From: Methylobacterium sp. 77
Lineage (GTDB): Bacteria; Pseudomonadota; Alphaproteobacteria; Rhizobiales; Beijerinckiaceae
DNA length: 64,000 bases
Reading direction: 5' to 3'
Assembly: GCF_000372825.1 (NCBI RefSeq)
Contig: NZ_KB910516.1
Span: forward strand, 1,086,011-1,150,010
The notes under the pieces: model-generated
What the model was told of the DNA's origin: nothing
The model's database searches: none
The model's input: the letters and a program-made list of their open reading frames with translations, nothing else
In this document: piece by piece, positions 35,739 to 46,576 of the stretch
Numbering within the stretch: position 1 is the first letter of the stretch
Layout: each line of letters begins with the position of its first letter
Program-made: the position numbers and the translations under genes

Positions 35739-37169
35739 ATGACCGACCGAGCAGATCCCTCCCCCATCCACATCGTCGGCGGCGGCCTCGCCGGGTCGGA
35801 GGCCGCCTGGCAGATCGCCGAGAGCGGCTATCCCGTCATCCTGCACGAGATGCGCCCCACTCGCGGCACCGAGGCGCATAAGAGCCAGGACCTCGCCGAG
35901 CTCGTCTGTTCGAACTCGTTCCGCTCGGACGACGCCAACGGCAACGCCGTCGGCCTGCTGCACCAGGAGATGCGCACGCTCGGATCGCTGATCCTGCGCG
36001 CGGCCGATGCCAACCAGGTCCCGGCCGGGGGCGCGCTGGCCGTGGACCGCGACGGGTTCGCCGCCGCCGTCACCGCCGCTCTCGAGGCGCATCCCCTCGT
36101 CACCATCTTCCGCGAGGAGGTCGAGGGGCTGCCGCCGGAGGATTGGGGCCGGACCATCATCGCCACCGGCCCCCTCACCTCGCCGGCCCTGGCGGAGGCG
36201 ATCCGCACGCTAACCGGGGCCGAGGCCCTCGCCTTCTTCGACGCCATCGCGCCCATCGTCCACCGCGACTCGATCGACATGGACAAGGCGTGGTTCCAGT
36301 CGCGCTACGACAAGGTCGGACCCGGCGGCACGGGTGCGGATTACATCAACTGCCCGATGAACCGCGAGCAGTACGACGGCTTCATCCGGGCGCTGATCGA
36401 GGGCGACAAGATCGGGTTCAAGGAATGGGAGGCGACCACCCCCTATTTCGACGGCTGCCTGCCGATCGAGGTGATGGCCGAGCGCGGACCCGAGACCCTG
36501 CGCCACGGGCCGATGAAGCCCGTCGGCCTCACCAACCCGCACGACCCTACCGTGAAGGCCTGCGGCATCGTCCAGCTGCGCCAGGACAACGCGCTCGGCA
36601 CCCTCTACAACATGGTCGGCTTCCAGACGAAGCTGACCTATTCCGAGCAGGTGCGGGTGTTCCGCACGATTCCGGGCCTGGAAAACGCCGAATTCGCGCG
36701 GCTCGGCGGCCTGCACCGCAACACCTATCTCGACAGCCCCCGCCTCCTCGACGCGACCCTGCGCCTGAAGGCGCGGCCGTCCCTGCGCTTCGCTGGCCAG
36801 ATCACCGGCTGCGAGGGCTATGTCGAGAGCGCCGCCATCGGCCTCATGGCGGGCCGCTTCGCCGTCGCCGAGGCGCGCGGCGAGAGCCTGGCGCCGCTGC
36901 CCGCCACCACGGCGCTCGGCGCCCTCATCGGCCACATCACCGGCGGTCACATCGCGGCGGAGGAGGCCGGGAGCCCGCGCTCGTTCCAGCCGATGAACGT
37001 GAATTTCGGCCTGTTCCCGCCCCTCGACCATGCCCCGAAGGGAGAGGGCGGCAAGCGCCTGAAGGGGCCGGAAAAGGCCGTCGCCAAGAAGAAGGCCCTC
37101 ACCGACCGGGGGCGGGCCGATCTCGCCGCCTGGATGGGGACCGGCGCGGTGCAGGCGGCGGCGGAGTAG
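35739..37169 (+). CDS. trmFO: FAD/folate-dependent tRNA (uracil-54-C5)-methyltransferase
   Basis: Makes ribothymidine-54 in tRNA using methylene-tetrahydrofolate and FADH2. It has 476 residues from ATG 35739 (GTG 35733 is possible). The N-terminal dinucleotide fold is [18 protein letters not shown]. Conserved TrmFO features include [20 protein letters not shown], the CSNSFRSDD loop, [13 protein letters not shown] and [15 protein letters not shown], with the two cysteines implicated in catalysis. TrmFO replaces SAM-dependent TrmA in many Alphaproteobacteria and Gram-positives. It lies 31 bases after the HtrA-like gene. Confidence 0.95.
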   Translation: MTDRADPSPIHIVGGGLAGSEAAWQIAESGYPVILHEMRPTRGTEAHKSQDLAELVCSNSFRSDDANGNAVGLLHQEMRTLGSLILRAADANQVPAGGALAVDRDGFAAAVTAALEAHPLVTIFREEVEGLPPEDWGRTIIATGPLTSPALAEAIRTLTGAEALAFFDAIAPIVHRDSIDMDKAWFQSRYDKVGPGGTGADYINCPMNREQYDGFIRALIEGDKIGFKEWEATTPYFDGCLPIEVMAERGPETLRHGPMKPVGLTNPHDPTVKACGIVQLRQDNALGTLYNMVGFQTKLTYSEQVRVFRTIPGLENAEFARLGGLHRNTYLDSPRLLDATLRLKARPSLRFAGQITGCEGYVESAAIGLMAGRFAVAEARGESLAPLPATTALGALIGHITGGHIAAEEAGSPRSFQPMNVNFGLFPPLDHAPKGEGGKRLKGPEKAVAKKKALTDRGRADLAAWMGTGAVQAAAE

Positions 37170-37273
37170 AGGTACGCCCGACCCTCTCGTTCGGGCCAGT
37201 GCCCTCGATCGCGCGGAGCAGGCTCATCGTGATGGGCGTGCCGCCGATCACCCGCCGTCGCCGCGCCCTTCGT

Positions 37274-37798
37274 TCAGGCCGGATCGAGCGAAAAGATCCT
37301 CCGGCCGGGCCGGTGGCCCTCGTCGCCGGTGTCGCGAAAGCCGGCCTTGATGAGGAGCCCGCGCGAGGCCGTGTTCTCGGGCCGGCACTCGGCGACGATG
37401 AAGCGGTGGGGGAAGCGCTTGCGCAGGATCGCGACGGCGCCGCTCACCGCCTCGGTGCCGTAGCCCCGGCCGCGGGCGGCGCCGCCGACCCAGTAGCCGA
37501 TCTCGACCGCGTGCTCTCCGCGCAGGTGGAGGCCGATCACCGCCACGAGAACCCCGTCGGCCTTGGCGCCGAGGAAGCAATCCTTCCGCGGCTTGCGCCG
37601 GCCAATGAGACGGCGGGCATGGTCGAGGGTGAAGGGCTCGGGCAGGAAATCCACCACGCCGGTGATGGCCGGATCGGCGGTCAGCGCCTGGACCGCCTCC
37701 GCATCCGCCTGGACCAGCGGCGCGAGCCGCAGGCGGGGCGTCGCATGCGCGGGCAGGTTCGACAGGGAGTAGCGCGAGGCGAGCGTGCGAAAGAACAT
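37274..37798 (-). CDS. GNAT-family N-acetyltransferase
   Basis: A 174-residue acetyltransferase of the RimJ/RimL-like Acetyltransf_3 type. It has TPRLRLAPLVQADAEAVQAL at the start, the acetyl-CoA loop GYWVGGAARGRGYGTEAV, and a late CRPENTASRGLLIKAGF. Substrates in this group range from ribosomal protein N termini to small amines; none can be assigned here. I placed the start at ATG 37798. The longer open frame to 37900 runs over the lldP terminator hairpin and was rejected. Confidence 0.85.
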   Translation of the reverse strand: MFFRTLASRYSLSNLPAHATPRLRLAPLVQADAEAVQALTADPAITGVVDFLPEPFTLDHARRLIGRRKPRKDCFLGAKADGVLVAVIGLHLRGEHAVEIGYWVGGAARGRGYGTEAVSGAVAILRKRFPHRFIVAECRPENTASRGLLIKAGFRDTGDEGHRPGRRIFSLDPA

Positions 37799-37886
37799 GG
37801 CCTTCGAGGTGGGGCAGCGCCGCGCCGAGGGCAAGACGCGTCGTTTGCGGAGAGGACGTTCGGTCGAGGAGCGCGACAAAAATGAA

Positions 37887-37913
37887 ACCCGCCCCGGCAT
37901 GGCCGGGACGGGT
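37887..37913 (-). terminator. Intrinsic terminator downstream of lldP
   Basis: A 12-base stem, ACCCGCCCCGGC / GCCGGGACGGGT with one G-U pair and a 3-base loop, lies 30 bases past the lldP stop. On the minus strand it is followed by TTTCATTTTTG, a good U-rich tract. It should end lldP transcription before the GNAT gene. Confidence 0.75.
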
Positions 37914-37942
37914 CGGTCGCTCGGTGGTCCGGTCGGCCGATC

Positions 37943-39637
<1,695 letters not shown>

Positions 39638-39898
39638 GGGCGTCGTGCTCCTCGGTGGACCCGATCTCACGCCGGGGCCTTGACATCGTTGCTAGCAGAG
39701 CAGTGGAGCCGGCTCAACGCGAAGAATCTTGTATTCAGATTATGTTGCGCCCGTGCTTCGGTTTCCTCCCCCCGCGCGGCGGCGACGCTGCGAAACGCCG
39801 GCGGAACGGCCCGAACGACCTGTCGAAGCTTCGGAACATGAGGGTCGGGCGCCCGTTGCCGATCATAGTCGTCAGGTCGGAGATACGGAGATAAACCT

Positions 39899-40822
39899 AT
39901 GTTTATGCGCGTCGACAAGCTGCAAGCCGAGCTTCCTGCACCGAAAAGGAAAGATCCCAACGCGGCCGCTGCCCTGCAAGAACTGTTGGGTGGAAAGTAT
40001 GGTGAGATGTCGACGCTGGGGAACTACATGTTCCAGAGCTTCAACTTCCGCAGCAAGTCCAAACTGAAGCCATTCTATAGCCTAGTTGCCGCCATCACGG
40101 CCGAGGAACTGGGCCATGTCGAGCTCGTCAGCAACGGCGTCGCGATGCTGAACAACGGTCCGGACAATGACGGCGACAAGACGGATGGCGGCGACATCTC
40201 CAAGGCGCCGTTCGAGGACATGAAGGACATCCGCCTCGCGGCCGCGTTCCTGTCGAATGGCGGCGGCGTGACCCCGGTCAGCAGCAACGGCGCGTCCTGG
40301 AACAACGATTTCATCACCACGACGGGCAACGTCGTCGTCGACCTGCTCCACAATTTCCATCTCGAATGCGGCGCCCGGCTGCACAAGCTCCGGGTCTACG
40401 AGACGCTGACCGACCCGACGGGCCGCGAGGTCTGCGGCTACCTGCTGGTGCGCGGCTCGGTCCACGCTCACGCCTATGCCCTGGCGCTGAAGAAGATCAC
40501 CGGTGTCGAGATCGAGAAGTTCCTGCCGACGCCGAACATCAACCTCGACAAGATCCCCGAATGTCAGAAGTACCTGCAGGAGGGCTCGCATCGCCGGCTC
40601 TACACGTTCAGCCCCGGCGACTATACCGAGATGGCCGGCATCTGGGGCAATGGCGAGGTGGCGCTTCCGGGCGACCCGCCGGGTGAGCTCAGCGTCGTGG
40701 AAGGCATGCCGGAAGGCGGCAAGATCCACCAGCTCACCGGCGTCCCCTCGGCCTTTACGCCAGATTACGCGCCGGAAGAGATGTTCGAGATCGCCAAGAA
40801 GCTGACGAAGAAGGCGCGCTGA
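39899..40822 (+). CDS. Manganese (non-haem) catalase
   Basis: A 307-residue cytoplasmic dimanganese catalase that dismutates hydrogen peroxide. The four-helix-bundle ligands line up by spacing with the Lactobacillus plantarum enzyme: Glu36 (KYGEMST), Glu70 and His73 (TAEELGHVELV), Glu156 (HNFHLECGARLHKL) and His189 (GSVHAHAYAL). CGGAGATAAACCT precedes ATG 39899. A bidirectional terminator follows at 40829. It is divergent from lldP and a single-gene unit. Confidence 0.93.
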   Translation: MFMRVDKLQAELPAPKRKDPNAAAALQELLGGKYGEMSTLGNYMFQSFNFRSKSKLKPFYSLVAAITAEELGHVELVSNGVAMLNNGPDNDGDKTDGGDISKAPFEDMKDIRLAAAFLSNGGGVTPVSSNGASWNNDFITTTGNVVVDLLHNFHLECGARLHKLRVYETLTDPTGREVCGYLLVRGSVHAHAYALALKKITGVEIEKFLPTPNINLDKIPECQKYLQEGSHRRLYTFSPGDYTEMAGIWGNGEVALPGDPPGELSVVEGMPEGGKIHQLTGVPSAFTPDYAPEEMFEIAKKLTKKAR

Positions 40823-40828
40823 AACGAC

Positions 40829-40861
40829 AACGCCTCCCGATCCGGGCGATCGGGAGGCGTT
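40829..40861. terminator. Bidirectional terminator between Mn catalase and the NDUFAF6-like gene
   Basis: A perfect 14-base stem, AACGCCTCCCGATC / GATCGGGAGGCGTT with a 5-base loop, starts 7 bases after the catalase stop and 37 bases from the convergent gene's stop. The A-T pairs at the base are symmetric, so it can act on both transcripts. Confidence 0.8.
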
Positions 40862-40897
40862 GCTTCGTTGGCGGAGAATGGATGCGTCGCGACGCGC

Positions 40898-41776
40898 TCA
40901 GCCCTTCCGCGACCCGCGCCAGAGCCACCACAACCGGCGCCAGCGCGGCAGCGCGATGTGGGTGTTGAGGGGGTCGTAGCCCGGCCGCTCCATCCGCGCG
41001 AGGCTCGGCTCCACCAGGGCGGTGGGGAGAAAGGCGGGCAGGGCTGCGGGAGCGACGGTCGCGCGCGCCTCCTCGAAGGCCTTGAGATGCCGGCGGGCGA
41101 GAGCCCGCAGATCGGCCGTCGCCCCGAGGAGACCGGGGCCGCCGCGCCCGGTGACGATGTCCTCGCGGGTGACGCCGTGATCCTTGAGGATGTCGGCGGG
41201 CAGGTAGACCTGTCCGTTGCGAGCATGCCAGGGCAACGCCCGCAGGAGGCCGGCGACCCCGTAGGCGACGCCCGCATGGCCCGCCGCCGCCGCGCCGCCG
41301 GGCTCGGCGCCGTCCGCGAGGACGAGGCCGCCGAGGCGGATCAGGGAGGAGGCGGTCTCGCCGCAATAGCCTTCGAGATCGTTGATCCGCGGCATCGGAT
41401 CGTCATAGAGGTCGAAGACGCGGGCATCGACGAGATCGACGAAGGGCTGGCGCCCGAGCCGGCGCTTGACGATGGCGTCGTCGAGAGCGGCGGCGACGGG
41501 ATTGGCCTTCACGTCCCCCCTCGCCTCCCCCTGGAGCGCATCGCGCCACCATTGCAGGCGGATCTCGCCGGCCATCGGGTTGGTGGCGGCATCGCGCACG
41601 CGGGCGATGGTGAGGCTGAAGGCGCTGAGCGCGAAGAGATGCGGTCGGAACGCGGCCGGCGCGAACAGGGTCGCGAAATAGCGGTCCGGATCGCCCTCCC
41701 GCACCAGGGCCTCGCAATGCGCGAAGGCGAAGGCCAGGGGCTCCGCCGTGGTGGGACTGGTTTCGGTCTTCGTCAC
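40898..41776 (-). CDS. Squalene/phytoene synthase-fold protein, NDUFAF6-like
   Basis: A 292-residue member of the trans-isoprenyl-diphosphate synthase fold. It has YFATLFAPAAFRPHLFALSAF, IRLQWWRDAL, a YCGETASSLIRL motif and LLRALPWHARNGQVYLPADIL. The first Asp-rich motif of true squalene synthases (DDxxD) is replaced by RVRDAATNPMAGE. This is the pattern of the NDUFAF6 group of mitochondrial respiratory complex I assembly factors, so prenyl synthase activity is unlikely. The GTG at 41776 overlaps the upstream gene's stop (GTGA). It is the last gene of the yajC-secD-secF unit. Confidence 0.82.
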   Translation of the reverse strand: MTKTETSPTTAEPLAFAFAHCEALVREGDPDRYFATLFAPAAFRPHLFALSAFSLTIARVRDAATNPMAGEIRLQWWRDALQGEARGDVKANPVAAALDDAIVKRRLGRQPFVDLVDARVFDLYDDPMPRINDLEGYCGETASSLIRLGGLVLADGAEPGGAAAAGHAGVAYGVAGLLRALPWHARNGQVYLPADILKDHGVTREDIVTGRGGPGLLGATADLRALARRHLKAFEEARATVAPAALPAFLPTALVEPSLARMERPGYDPLNTHIALPRWRRLWWLWRGSRKG

Positions 41777-42159
41777 GCGACCGCGATCAGCGCGGCGGCG
41801 ACCTTGCGGTTCTCCGCCATCAGGATGTTGTAGGTCCGCGCCGCGGCCCCCGTCTGCATCACGTCGAGGCCGATGCCGTTCTCCTTGAGCCAGCGCCGCA
41901 GGGTGTCGGGAAACGGCGCGATGTCGAGACCGGTGCCGATGAGGAGCAGTTCGACCGCCCCCGCCTCGGCCACGATGGGGCGCAGGGCGTTGCGGTCGAT
42001 GGCCTTCGCCTCGGTGACGTCCCAGGCCCTGATGCCGCCCGGCGTCACCAGGACCGAGCCGCGATGCGACATGTCGGCGAAGCGGAAGCCGCCATTGCCG
42101 TAGGCGTCGATGAGATGGCGCCCCGGAACGAACCCGTCGTGCAGGCTGCCCACCGCCAT
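41773..42159 (-). CDS. Mth938/DUF498-domain protein, NDUFAF3-like
   Basis: A 128-residue protein with the Mth938 fold: GNGGFRFADMSHRGSVLVTP, LLLIGTGLDIAPFPDTLRRW, GLDVMQTGAAARTYNIL. Its mitochondrial relative NDUFAF3 is a complex I assembly factor. The gene starts 2 bases after the secF stop and overlaps the NDUFAF6-like gene by 4 bases, so the two assembly-factor homologues are translationally coupled and follow the Sec genes. Confidence 0.87.
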   Translation of the reverse strand: MAVGSLHDGFVPGRHLIDAYGNGGFRFADMSHRGSVLVTPGGIRAWDVTEAKAIDRNALRPIVAEAGAVELLLIGTGLDIAPFPDTLRRWLKENGIGLDVMQTGAAARTYNILMAENRKVAAALIAVA

Positions 42160-42161
42160 GT

Positions 42162-43109
42162 CTACTCCGCCGCCTGGGGCACGCGGCCGCCGGTGGGACG
42201 GGCCTGCGCCTTCACGCCCGACAGCATCAGGCCGAGATAGATCAGCACCGGGGTCGAGACGAAGATCGCCGAATAGGTACAGATCACCACGCCCGCGAGC
42301 ATCACCACCGCGAAGCCCTGGATCGCCTCGCCGCCGAACAGCACCAGGGCGAGCAGCGAGAGGAAGGCGGAGGTCGCCGTCATCACCGTGCGCGACATGG
42401 TGGAGTTGATCGACAGGTTGAGGAGTTCCACCGTGGGAATCGTCTTGTAGCGCCGCATCAATTCGCGGGTCCGGTCGAACACCACCACGGTCTCGTTCAG
42501 CGAGTAGCCGACGATGGTGAGGATCGCGGCGATCGAGGTCATGTTGAACTCGATCCGGCTGATCACGAAGATGCCGATGGTGAGCACGATGTCGTGCAGG
42601 GTGCCGACGATGGCGCCCAGCGCCAGTTCGCGCTCGAAGCGGAACCAGAGGTAGAACAGCACGGCGAGCACAGAGAGCACGACGCCGATCGTGCCGGACT
42701 GGACGAGCTCGCCGGAGACGCGCGGACCCACCGTCTCGGTGCGGCGGAACTCGTACTCGGAATCGAAGGCGCCGTGCGCCTTCTGCATGACCGCGGTCTG
42801 GCCCTGCTCGCCGGGCTGGAGCGGGAAGCGCACCAGGATCTGGCCCGAGCCGCCGAGCTCCTGCACCTCGGTCTCGCCGAAGCCGAAGCCGTTGGCGGTG
42901 TGGCGCACGGAGCCGACATCGGCGGTGCCGGATTTGGCCTGGAGTTCGACCAGGGTGCCGCCCTTGAAGTCGATGCCGAAATTGAGGCCGACCGTCAGGA
43001 ACAGGATCACCGTCCCCACCGACAGCAGCGCCGAGAGCGGGAAGGTGAAGCGCCGGAAGCGCATGAAGTCGACGTGCGACTCATCGGGCCAGAGGCGGAG
43101 CAGACGCAT
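42162..43109 (-). CDS. secF: Protein translocase subunit SecF
   Basis: A 315-residue inner-membrane partner of SecD that uses the proton gradient to help release exported proteins. It has six TM segments. Motifs are FGIDFKGGTLVE in the first periplasmic part, IGVVLSVLAVLFYLWFRFE, ILTIVGYSLNETVVVFDRTRE and a late FGGEAIQGFAVVMLAGVVIGT-like region. Start at ATG 43109. The 183-base gap to secD is longer than usual and holds no gene. Confidence 0.95.
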   Translation of the reverse strand: MRLLRLWPDESHVDFMRFRRFTFPLSALLSVGTVILFLTVGLNFGIDFKGGTLVELQAKSGTADVGSVRHTANGFGFGETEVQELGGSGQILVRFPLQPGEQGQTAVMQKAHGAFDSEYEFRRTETVGPRVSGELVQSGTIGVVLSVLAVLFYLWFRFERELALGAIVGTLHDIVLTIGIFVISRIEFNMTSIAAILTIVGYSLNETVVVFDRTRELMRRYKTIPTVELLNLSINSTMSRTVMTATSAFLSLLALVLFGGEAIQGFAVVMLAGVVICTYSAIFVSTPVLIYLGLMLSGVKAQARPTGGRVPQAAE

Positions 43110-43292
43110 GATCGGTCTCGGTCTTTCGTGGACGATACCCGGTTTCGACAAGATCGTATCGGCTTCGCCCGCCGCGTCGTTCCCGGGCGCCGGAGGCGAG
43201 CCCGTGAGGACGCGGCGCAGGGCCGGTCGGTCGGATCATTCGAGAAGCGGGGCGTCCTCTTCCTGGAGTCGGAATACGGGTTGACGGCAATC

Positions 43293-44900
43293 TCAGAACG
43301 GCAGGGCCTTGGGCCGCGCGTAGGTGTACCACAGCGCGATCATCATGCGGGTCAGCGTCACCGCCGTGATGACGGTGGTGAGGATGCCGAGGATGAACAC
43401 CACCGCGAAGCCCTTCACCGGGCCGGAGCCGAGGAAGAACAGAATGATGGCGGCGATGGCCATGGTCGAGTTCGAATCGATGATGGTGGCGAAGGCCTTG
43501 TCGAAGCCGGCCTGCAGGGCCGAGACGATGGAGCGGCCCGCCCTCACCTCCTCGCGCACGCGCTCGTAGATCAGCACGTTCGAATCCACCGCCGTGCCGA
43601 TGGTGAGCACGATGCCGGCGATGCCGGGCAGGGTCATGGTCGCCTCCAGCACCGACATCAGGCCGAGGATGAGGCCGACATGGACGATGAGGGCGATGTT
43701 GGCGAAGAAGCCGAACACGCCGTAGGTGGCGAACATGAAGATGATGACGAGGGCGCCCGCCACCATGGTGGCATTCTGGCCGGCCTTGATCGAGTCGCGG
43801 CCGAGGCCGGGGCCGACGACGCGGCGCTCGACCACGGTGAGCTTGGCGGGCAATGCACCGGCGCGCAGCAGGACCGAGAGGTCGTTGGCCTGCTTGACGG
43901 TGAAGTTGCCGGTGATCTGGCCCGAGCCGCCGGTGATCGGCGTGTTGATGCGGGGCGCCGAGACCACTTCGTTGTCGAGGACGATGGCCATGCGGCGGCC
44001 GACATTCTCCGAGGTCGCCTGACCGAAGCGCTGGGCGCCCTTCAGGTTGAACTTGAAGCTCACCATCGGCTCGTGGCTCTGCTGGTCGAAGGCCGGCTGG
44101 GCGTCGGTGAGGTCGCCGCCATCGGCCATGATACGGCGCTCGACCGGCACCTTGGCGCCGCCCTCGTCCTTGGAGGGGAGCATGTCGACGTCGCCGGACG
44201 GCGAATCGGCGAGCATGCGGAACTCGAGTTTGGCGGTCTTGCCGAGCTGCTCCTCGAGAAGCTGCGGATCCTGCAGGCCCGGCACCTGCACCAGCACGCG
44301 GTCGGCGCCCTGCTGCTGGATCGAGGGCTCCTTGGTGCCGCCGAAATCGATGCGGCGGCGGATGACCTCGATCGCCTGGGTCACGGCCCGGCGGGTGCGG
44401 TCGGTGAGGCCGGCATCGGTCAGCGTCAGCTGGATGAGGCCCTCGGGCGTCTCGGACAGGTTCAGGGTCTGGCCGCCTGCCTGACTGACCAGGGCGTTGG
44501 AGACCGGCTGGGACAGTTCGCGCAGCTTGGGCAGGGCCTTGGCGCGGGCGGCCGGATCGGGGATGCGGACCTGGACGCCGCGCGGGATCACCTGGATGCC
44601 GCCCTCGGGGGTGACTCCGGCCTCGCGCAGCGAGCGCCGCACGTCGTCGCGCAGGGCCGTCGTCTGCGAGCGGATCAGGTCGGCCTGGTCGATTTCGAGG
44701 AGGATCTGCGAGCCGCCCTGCAGGTCGAGGCCCAGCACGATGGCGCGTTGAGGCACGATCCAGCTCGGGAACCAGCCCGGCAGCGACGCCATGAAGCCCT
44801 TGCGCTGATCGGCCGAGAAGAAGCTCGGCACGGCGAGGCTCAGGCCGATGAGAATGACGGCCAGCGTCGCGATGATCTTGGTTCTCGAAAAGCGCAGCAT
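43293..44900 (-). CDS. secD: Protein translocase subunit SecD
   Basis: A 535-residue Sec accessory subunit. TM1 lies at residues 9-28. VLGLDLQGGSQILLEID is the conserved D1 motif. The large periplasmic P1 domain follows, then TM2-TM6 with GIVLTIGTAVDSNVLIYERVREE and TIIDSNSTMAIAAIILFFLGSG. Start at ATG 44900. A 10-base hairpin sits 24 bases upstream, in the gap to yajC. Confidence 0.95.
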   Translation of the reverse strand: MLRFSRTKIIATLAVILIGLSLAVPSFFSADQRKGFMASLPGWFPSWIVPQRAIVLGLDLQGGSQILLEIDQADLIRSQTTALRDDVRRSLREAGVTPEGGIQVIPRGVQVRIPDPAARAKALPKLRELSQPVSNALVSQAGGQTLNLSETPEGLIQLTLTDAGLTDRTRRAVTQAIEVIRRRIDFGGTKEPSIQQQGADRVLVQVPGLQDPQLLEEQLGKTAKLEFRMLADSPSGDVDMLPSKDEGGAKVPVERRIMADGGDLTDAQPAFDQQSHEPMVSFKFNLKGAQRFGQATSENVGRRMAIVLDNEVVSAPRINTPITGGSGQITGNFTVKQANDLSVLLRAGALPAKLTVVERRVVGPGLGRDSIKAGQNATMVAGALVIIFMFATYGVFGFFANIALIVHVGLILGLMSVLEATMTLPGIAGIVLTIGTAVDSNVLIYERVREEVRAGRSIVSALQAGFDKAFATIIDSNSTMAIAAIILFFLGSGPVKGFAVVFILGILTTVITAVTLTRMMIALWYTYARPKALPF

Positions 44901-44923
44901 CCGCCCGTCCCGTTTCTTCTTAT

Positions 44924-44947
44924 GATGCCGATGTTTGCATCGGCATC
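44924..44947. promoter_or_regulatory. Hairpin in the yajC-secD gap
   Basis: A perfect 10-base stem, GATGCCGATG / CATCGGCATC with a 4-base loop, lies between yajC and secD, 24 bases before the secD start on the minus strand. It has no U-run. It may stabilise or partly terminate the yajC transcript, or set the yajC:secD ratio. Confidence 0.5.
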
Positions 44948-45020
44948 TTCAAGCGGAGCCTCATGCCATGAGAGCGTGCGCGGCCCATGCTGGCCACGCC
45001 ACGCCTCACGGCACCTCGCC

Positions 45021-45356
45021 TCACGCCGCCTTGACCGGCCCGCCCTTGACGCGCACTTCCGAGACCATCGTCCGGACGATCCGCACCCGCACGTTCGGGG
45101 CGATCTCGACCTCGATCTCGGGAGATTCGTCGGTCACCTTGGTGACGCGCCCGACGAGCCCGCCGGTGGTGACGATGGTGTCGTCCCGGCGCACGTTCTT
45201 CACGAGGGCCTGATGCTCCTTCACGCGGCGCTGCTGCGGGCGGAGGATCAGGAAGTACATGATGACGAAGATGAGGACGAACGGCACCACCTGCAAGGCG
45301 ATGTCCGCTCCGCCAGCGGCCGAGGTGGCCCCTTGCGCGAAGGCGGGGGTAATCAA
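45021..45356 (-). CDS. yajC: Preprotein translocase subunit YajC
   Basis: A 111-residue single-pass membrane protein of the SecDF-YajC complex. It has ITPAFAQG, then TM LQVVPFVLIFVIMYFLILRPQQRR and the cytosolic KEHQALVKNVRRDDTIVTTGGLVG. The start is TTG 45356: AAGGAG lies 8 bases upstream and no ATG or GTG fits the conserved N terminus. It heads the minus-strand yajC-secD-secF-NDUFAF3-NDUFAF6 unit. Confidence 0.93.
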   Translation of the reverse strand: MITPAFAQGATSAAGGADIALQVVPFVLIFVIMYFLILRPQQRRVKEHQALVKNVRRDDTIVTTGGLVGRVTKVTDESPEIEVEIAPNVRVRIVRTMVSEVRVKGGPVKAA

Positions 45357-45589
45357 GCGGATGACTCCTTGGGCTGAACCGGTCCTGGTCGGTCGCGCAC
45401 AGGCGGATGAGGGCGCGTCGAGACCGGTCTAAAAGCGCGCGGACTATAGCCATGCACTAGGTGAAAGCAACGGCGCGTCTGAACCGGGCGCGGGTCGGCG
45501 CTCGGGCGCCCGATGCCGCACCCGTGATTTTCGGTCCCGATGTCCTTATGGACGCACGCAGCCGCGTATCCGAGGAGCATCGTGACACC

Positions 45590-46480
45590 ATGACCGCGAC
45601 CCAACCTGCCGACCGGGAGATGCTCGACGCGATCCTCCCCGTCCTCGAACGGATCGCCGCCGCACTGGAGCGTTCCGCGCCGGCCGCGAGGCCCGCCGTG
45701 GACCTGAAGGCGGCCGACGCCTTCCTCTGGGGCGCGGATCGCCGCCTGATCCCGGTGCCGAAGGTCAACCGGGTGGAGATCGACCTCCTCACCGGCATCG
45801 ACCGGGCCCGCGATATCCTCGTCGACAACACCACGCGCTTCGCCAGGGGGCTGCCGGCCAACAACGCCCTGCTCTGGGGGGCGCGGGGCATGGGCAAGTC
45901 GTCGCTGGTGAAGGCGGTCCATGCTCGCATCAACGCGGAGCGGGCGGAGACCGCGCCGCCGATGAAGCTGGTGGAGATCCACCGCGAGGACATCGAGGCC
46001 CTGCCCGACCTGATGGCCACCCTGCGGGCCGACCCGCACCGCTGGATCGTGTTCTGCGACGACCTGTCCTTCGACGGCGACGACACCTCGTACAAGTCCC
46101 TGAAGACCGCGCTCGACGGCGGCATCGAGGGACGGCCGGAGAACGTACTGTTCTACGCCACCTCGAACCGGCGCCACCTGCTCGCCCGCGAGATGGTGGA
46201 GAACGAGCGCTCCACCGCGATCAACCCCGGCGAGGCGGTGGAGGAGAAGGTCTCGCTCTCCGACCGGTTCGGCCTCTGGCTCGGCTTCCACAAATGCAGC
46301 CAGGACGAGTACCTCGCCATGATCCGCGCCTATGTCGAGCGCCACGGCCTGCAGGCCGATCCCGAGACGGTGCGGGCCGAGGCCCTGGAATGGGCCACCA
46401 CCCGCGGCTCGCGCTCGGGCCGCACCGCGTTCCAGTTCATCCAGGACCTGGCGGGACGGCTCGGGCAGCGGCTCGATTGA
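45590..46480 (+). CDS. DUF815 AAA-type ATPase
   Basis: A 296-residue ATPase with P-loop GARGMGKSS (residues 97-105), Walker B-like IVFCDD (153-158) and sensor-like NVLFYATSNRRHL. DUF815 (YcaD/CT1975-like AAA) is widely conserved in Alphaproteobacteria, often near secDF and nlpD, but its role is undefined. The start at ATG 45590 follows GAGGAG at 12 bases. ATG 45548 is another option. It is divergent from yajC and convergent with nlpD. Confidence 0.82.
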   Translation: MTATQPADREMLDAILPVLERIAAALERSAPAARPAVDLKAADAFLWGADRRLIPVPKVNRVEIDLLTGIDRARDILVDNTTRFARGLPANNALLWGARGMGKSSLVKAVHARINAERAETAPPMKLVEIHREDIEALPDLMATLRADPHRWIVFCDDLSFDGDDTSYKSLKTALDGGIEGRPENVLFYATSNRRHLLAREMVENERSTAINPGEAVEEKVSLSDRFGLWLGFHKCSQDEYLAMIRAYVERHGLQADPETVRAEALEWATTRGSRSGRTAFQFIQDLAGRLGQRLD

Positions 46481-46522
46481 AGAACCGTTCGCCACGATCC
46501 GGCGGATCGGCCCCGGCCACGA

Positions 46523-46558
46523 ACGAAAACGGCGGCTCGTGAGAGCCGCCGTTTTCGT
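46523..46558. terminator. Bidirectional intrinsic terminator
   Basis: A perfect 16-base stem, ACGAAAACGGCGGCTC / GAGCCGCCGTTTTCGT with a GTGA loop, lies between the convergent DUF815 gene and nlpD. The stem base is AAAAC/GTTTT on both sides, so each transcript ends in a U-tract. It is the clearest terminator in the window. Confidence 0.9.
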
Positions 46559-46576
46559 CGGAGTCTTTGAAATCGC

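Noticed and set aside
40898..41776. Functional squalene or phytoene synthase for hopanoid or carotenoid synthesis
   Set aside because: The first Asp-rich diphosphate-binding motif is missing and no hpn or crt genes are nearby; the NDUFAF6-like reading fits better.
42594..45377. 927-codon plus-strand open frame over secF and secD
   Set aside because: Antisense shadow of the Sec genes with repetitive acidic and His-rich composition.
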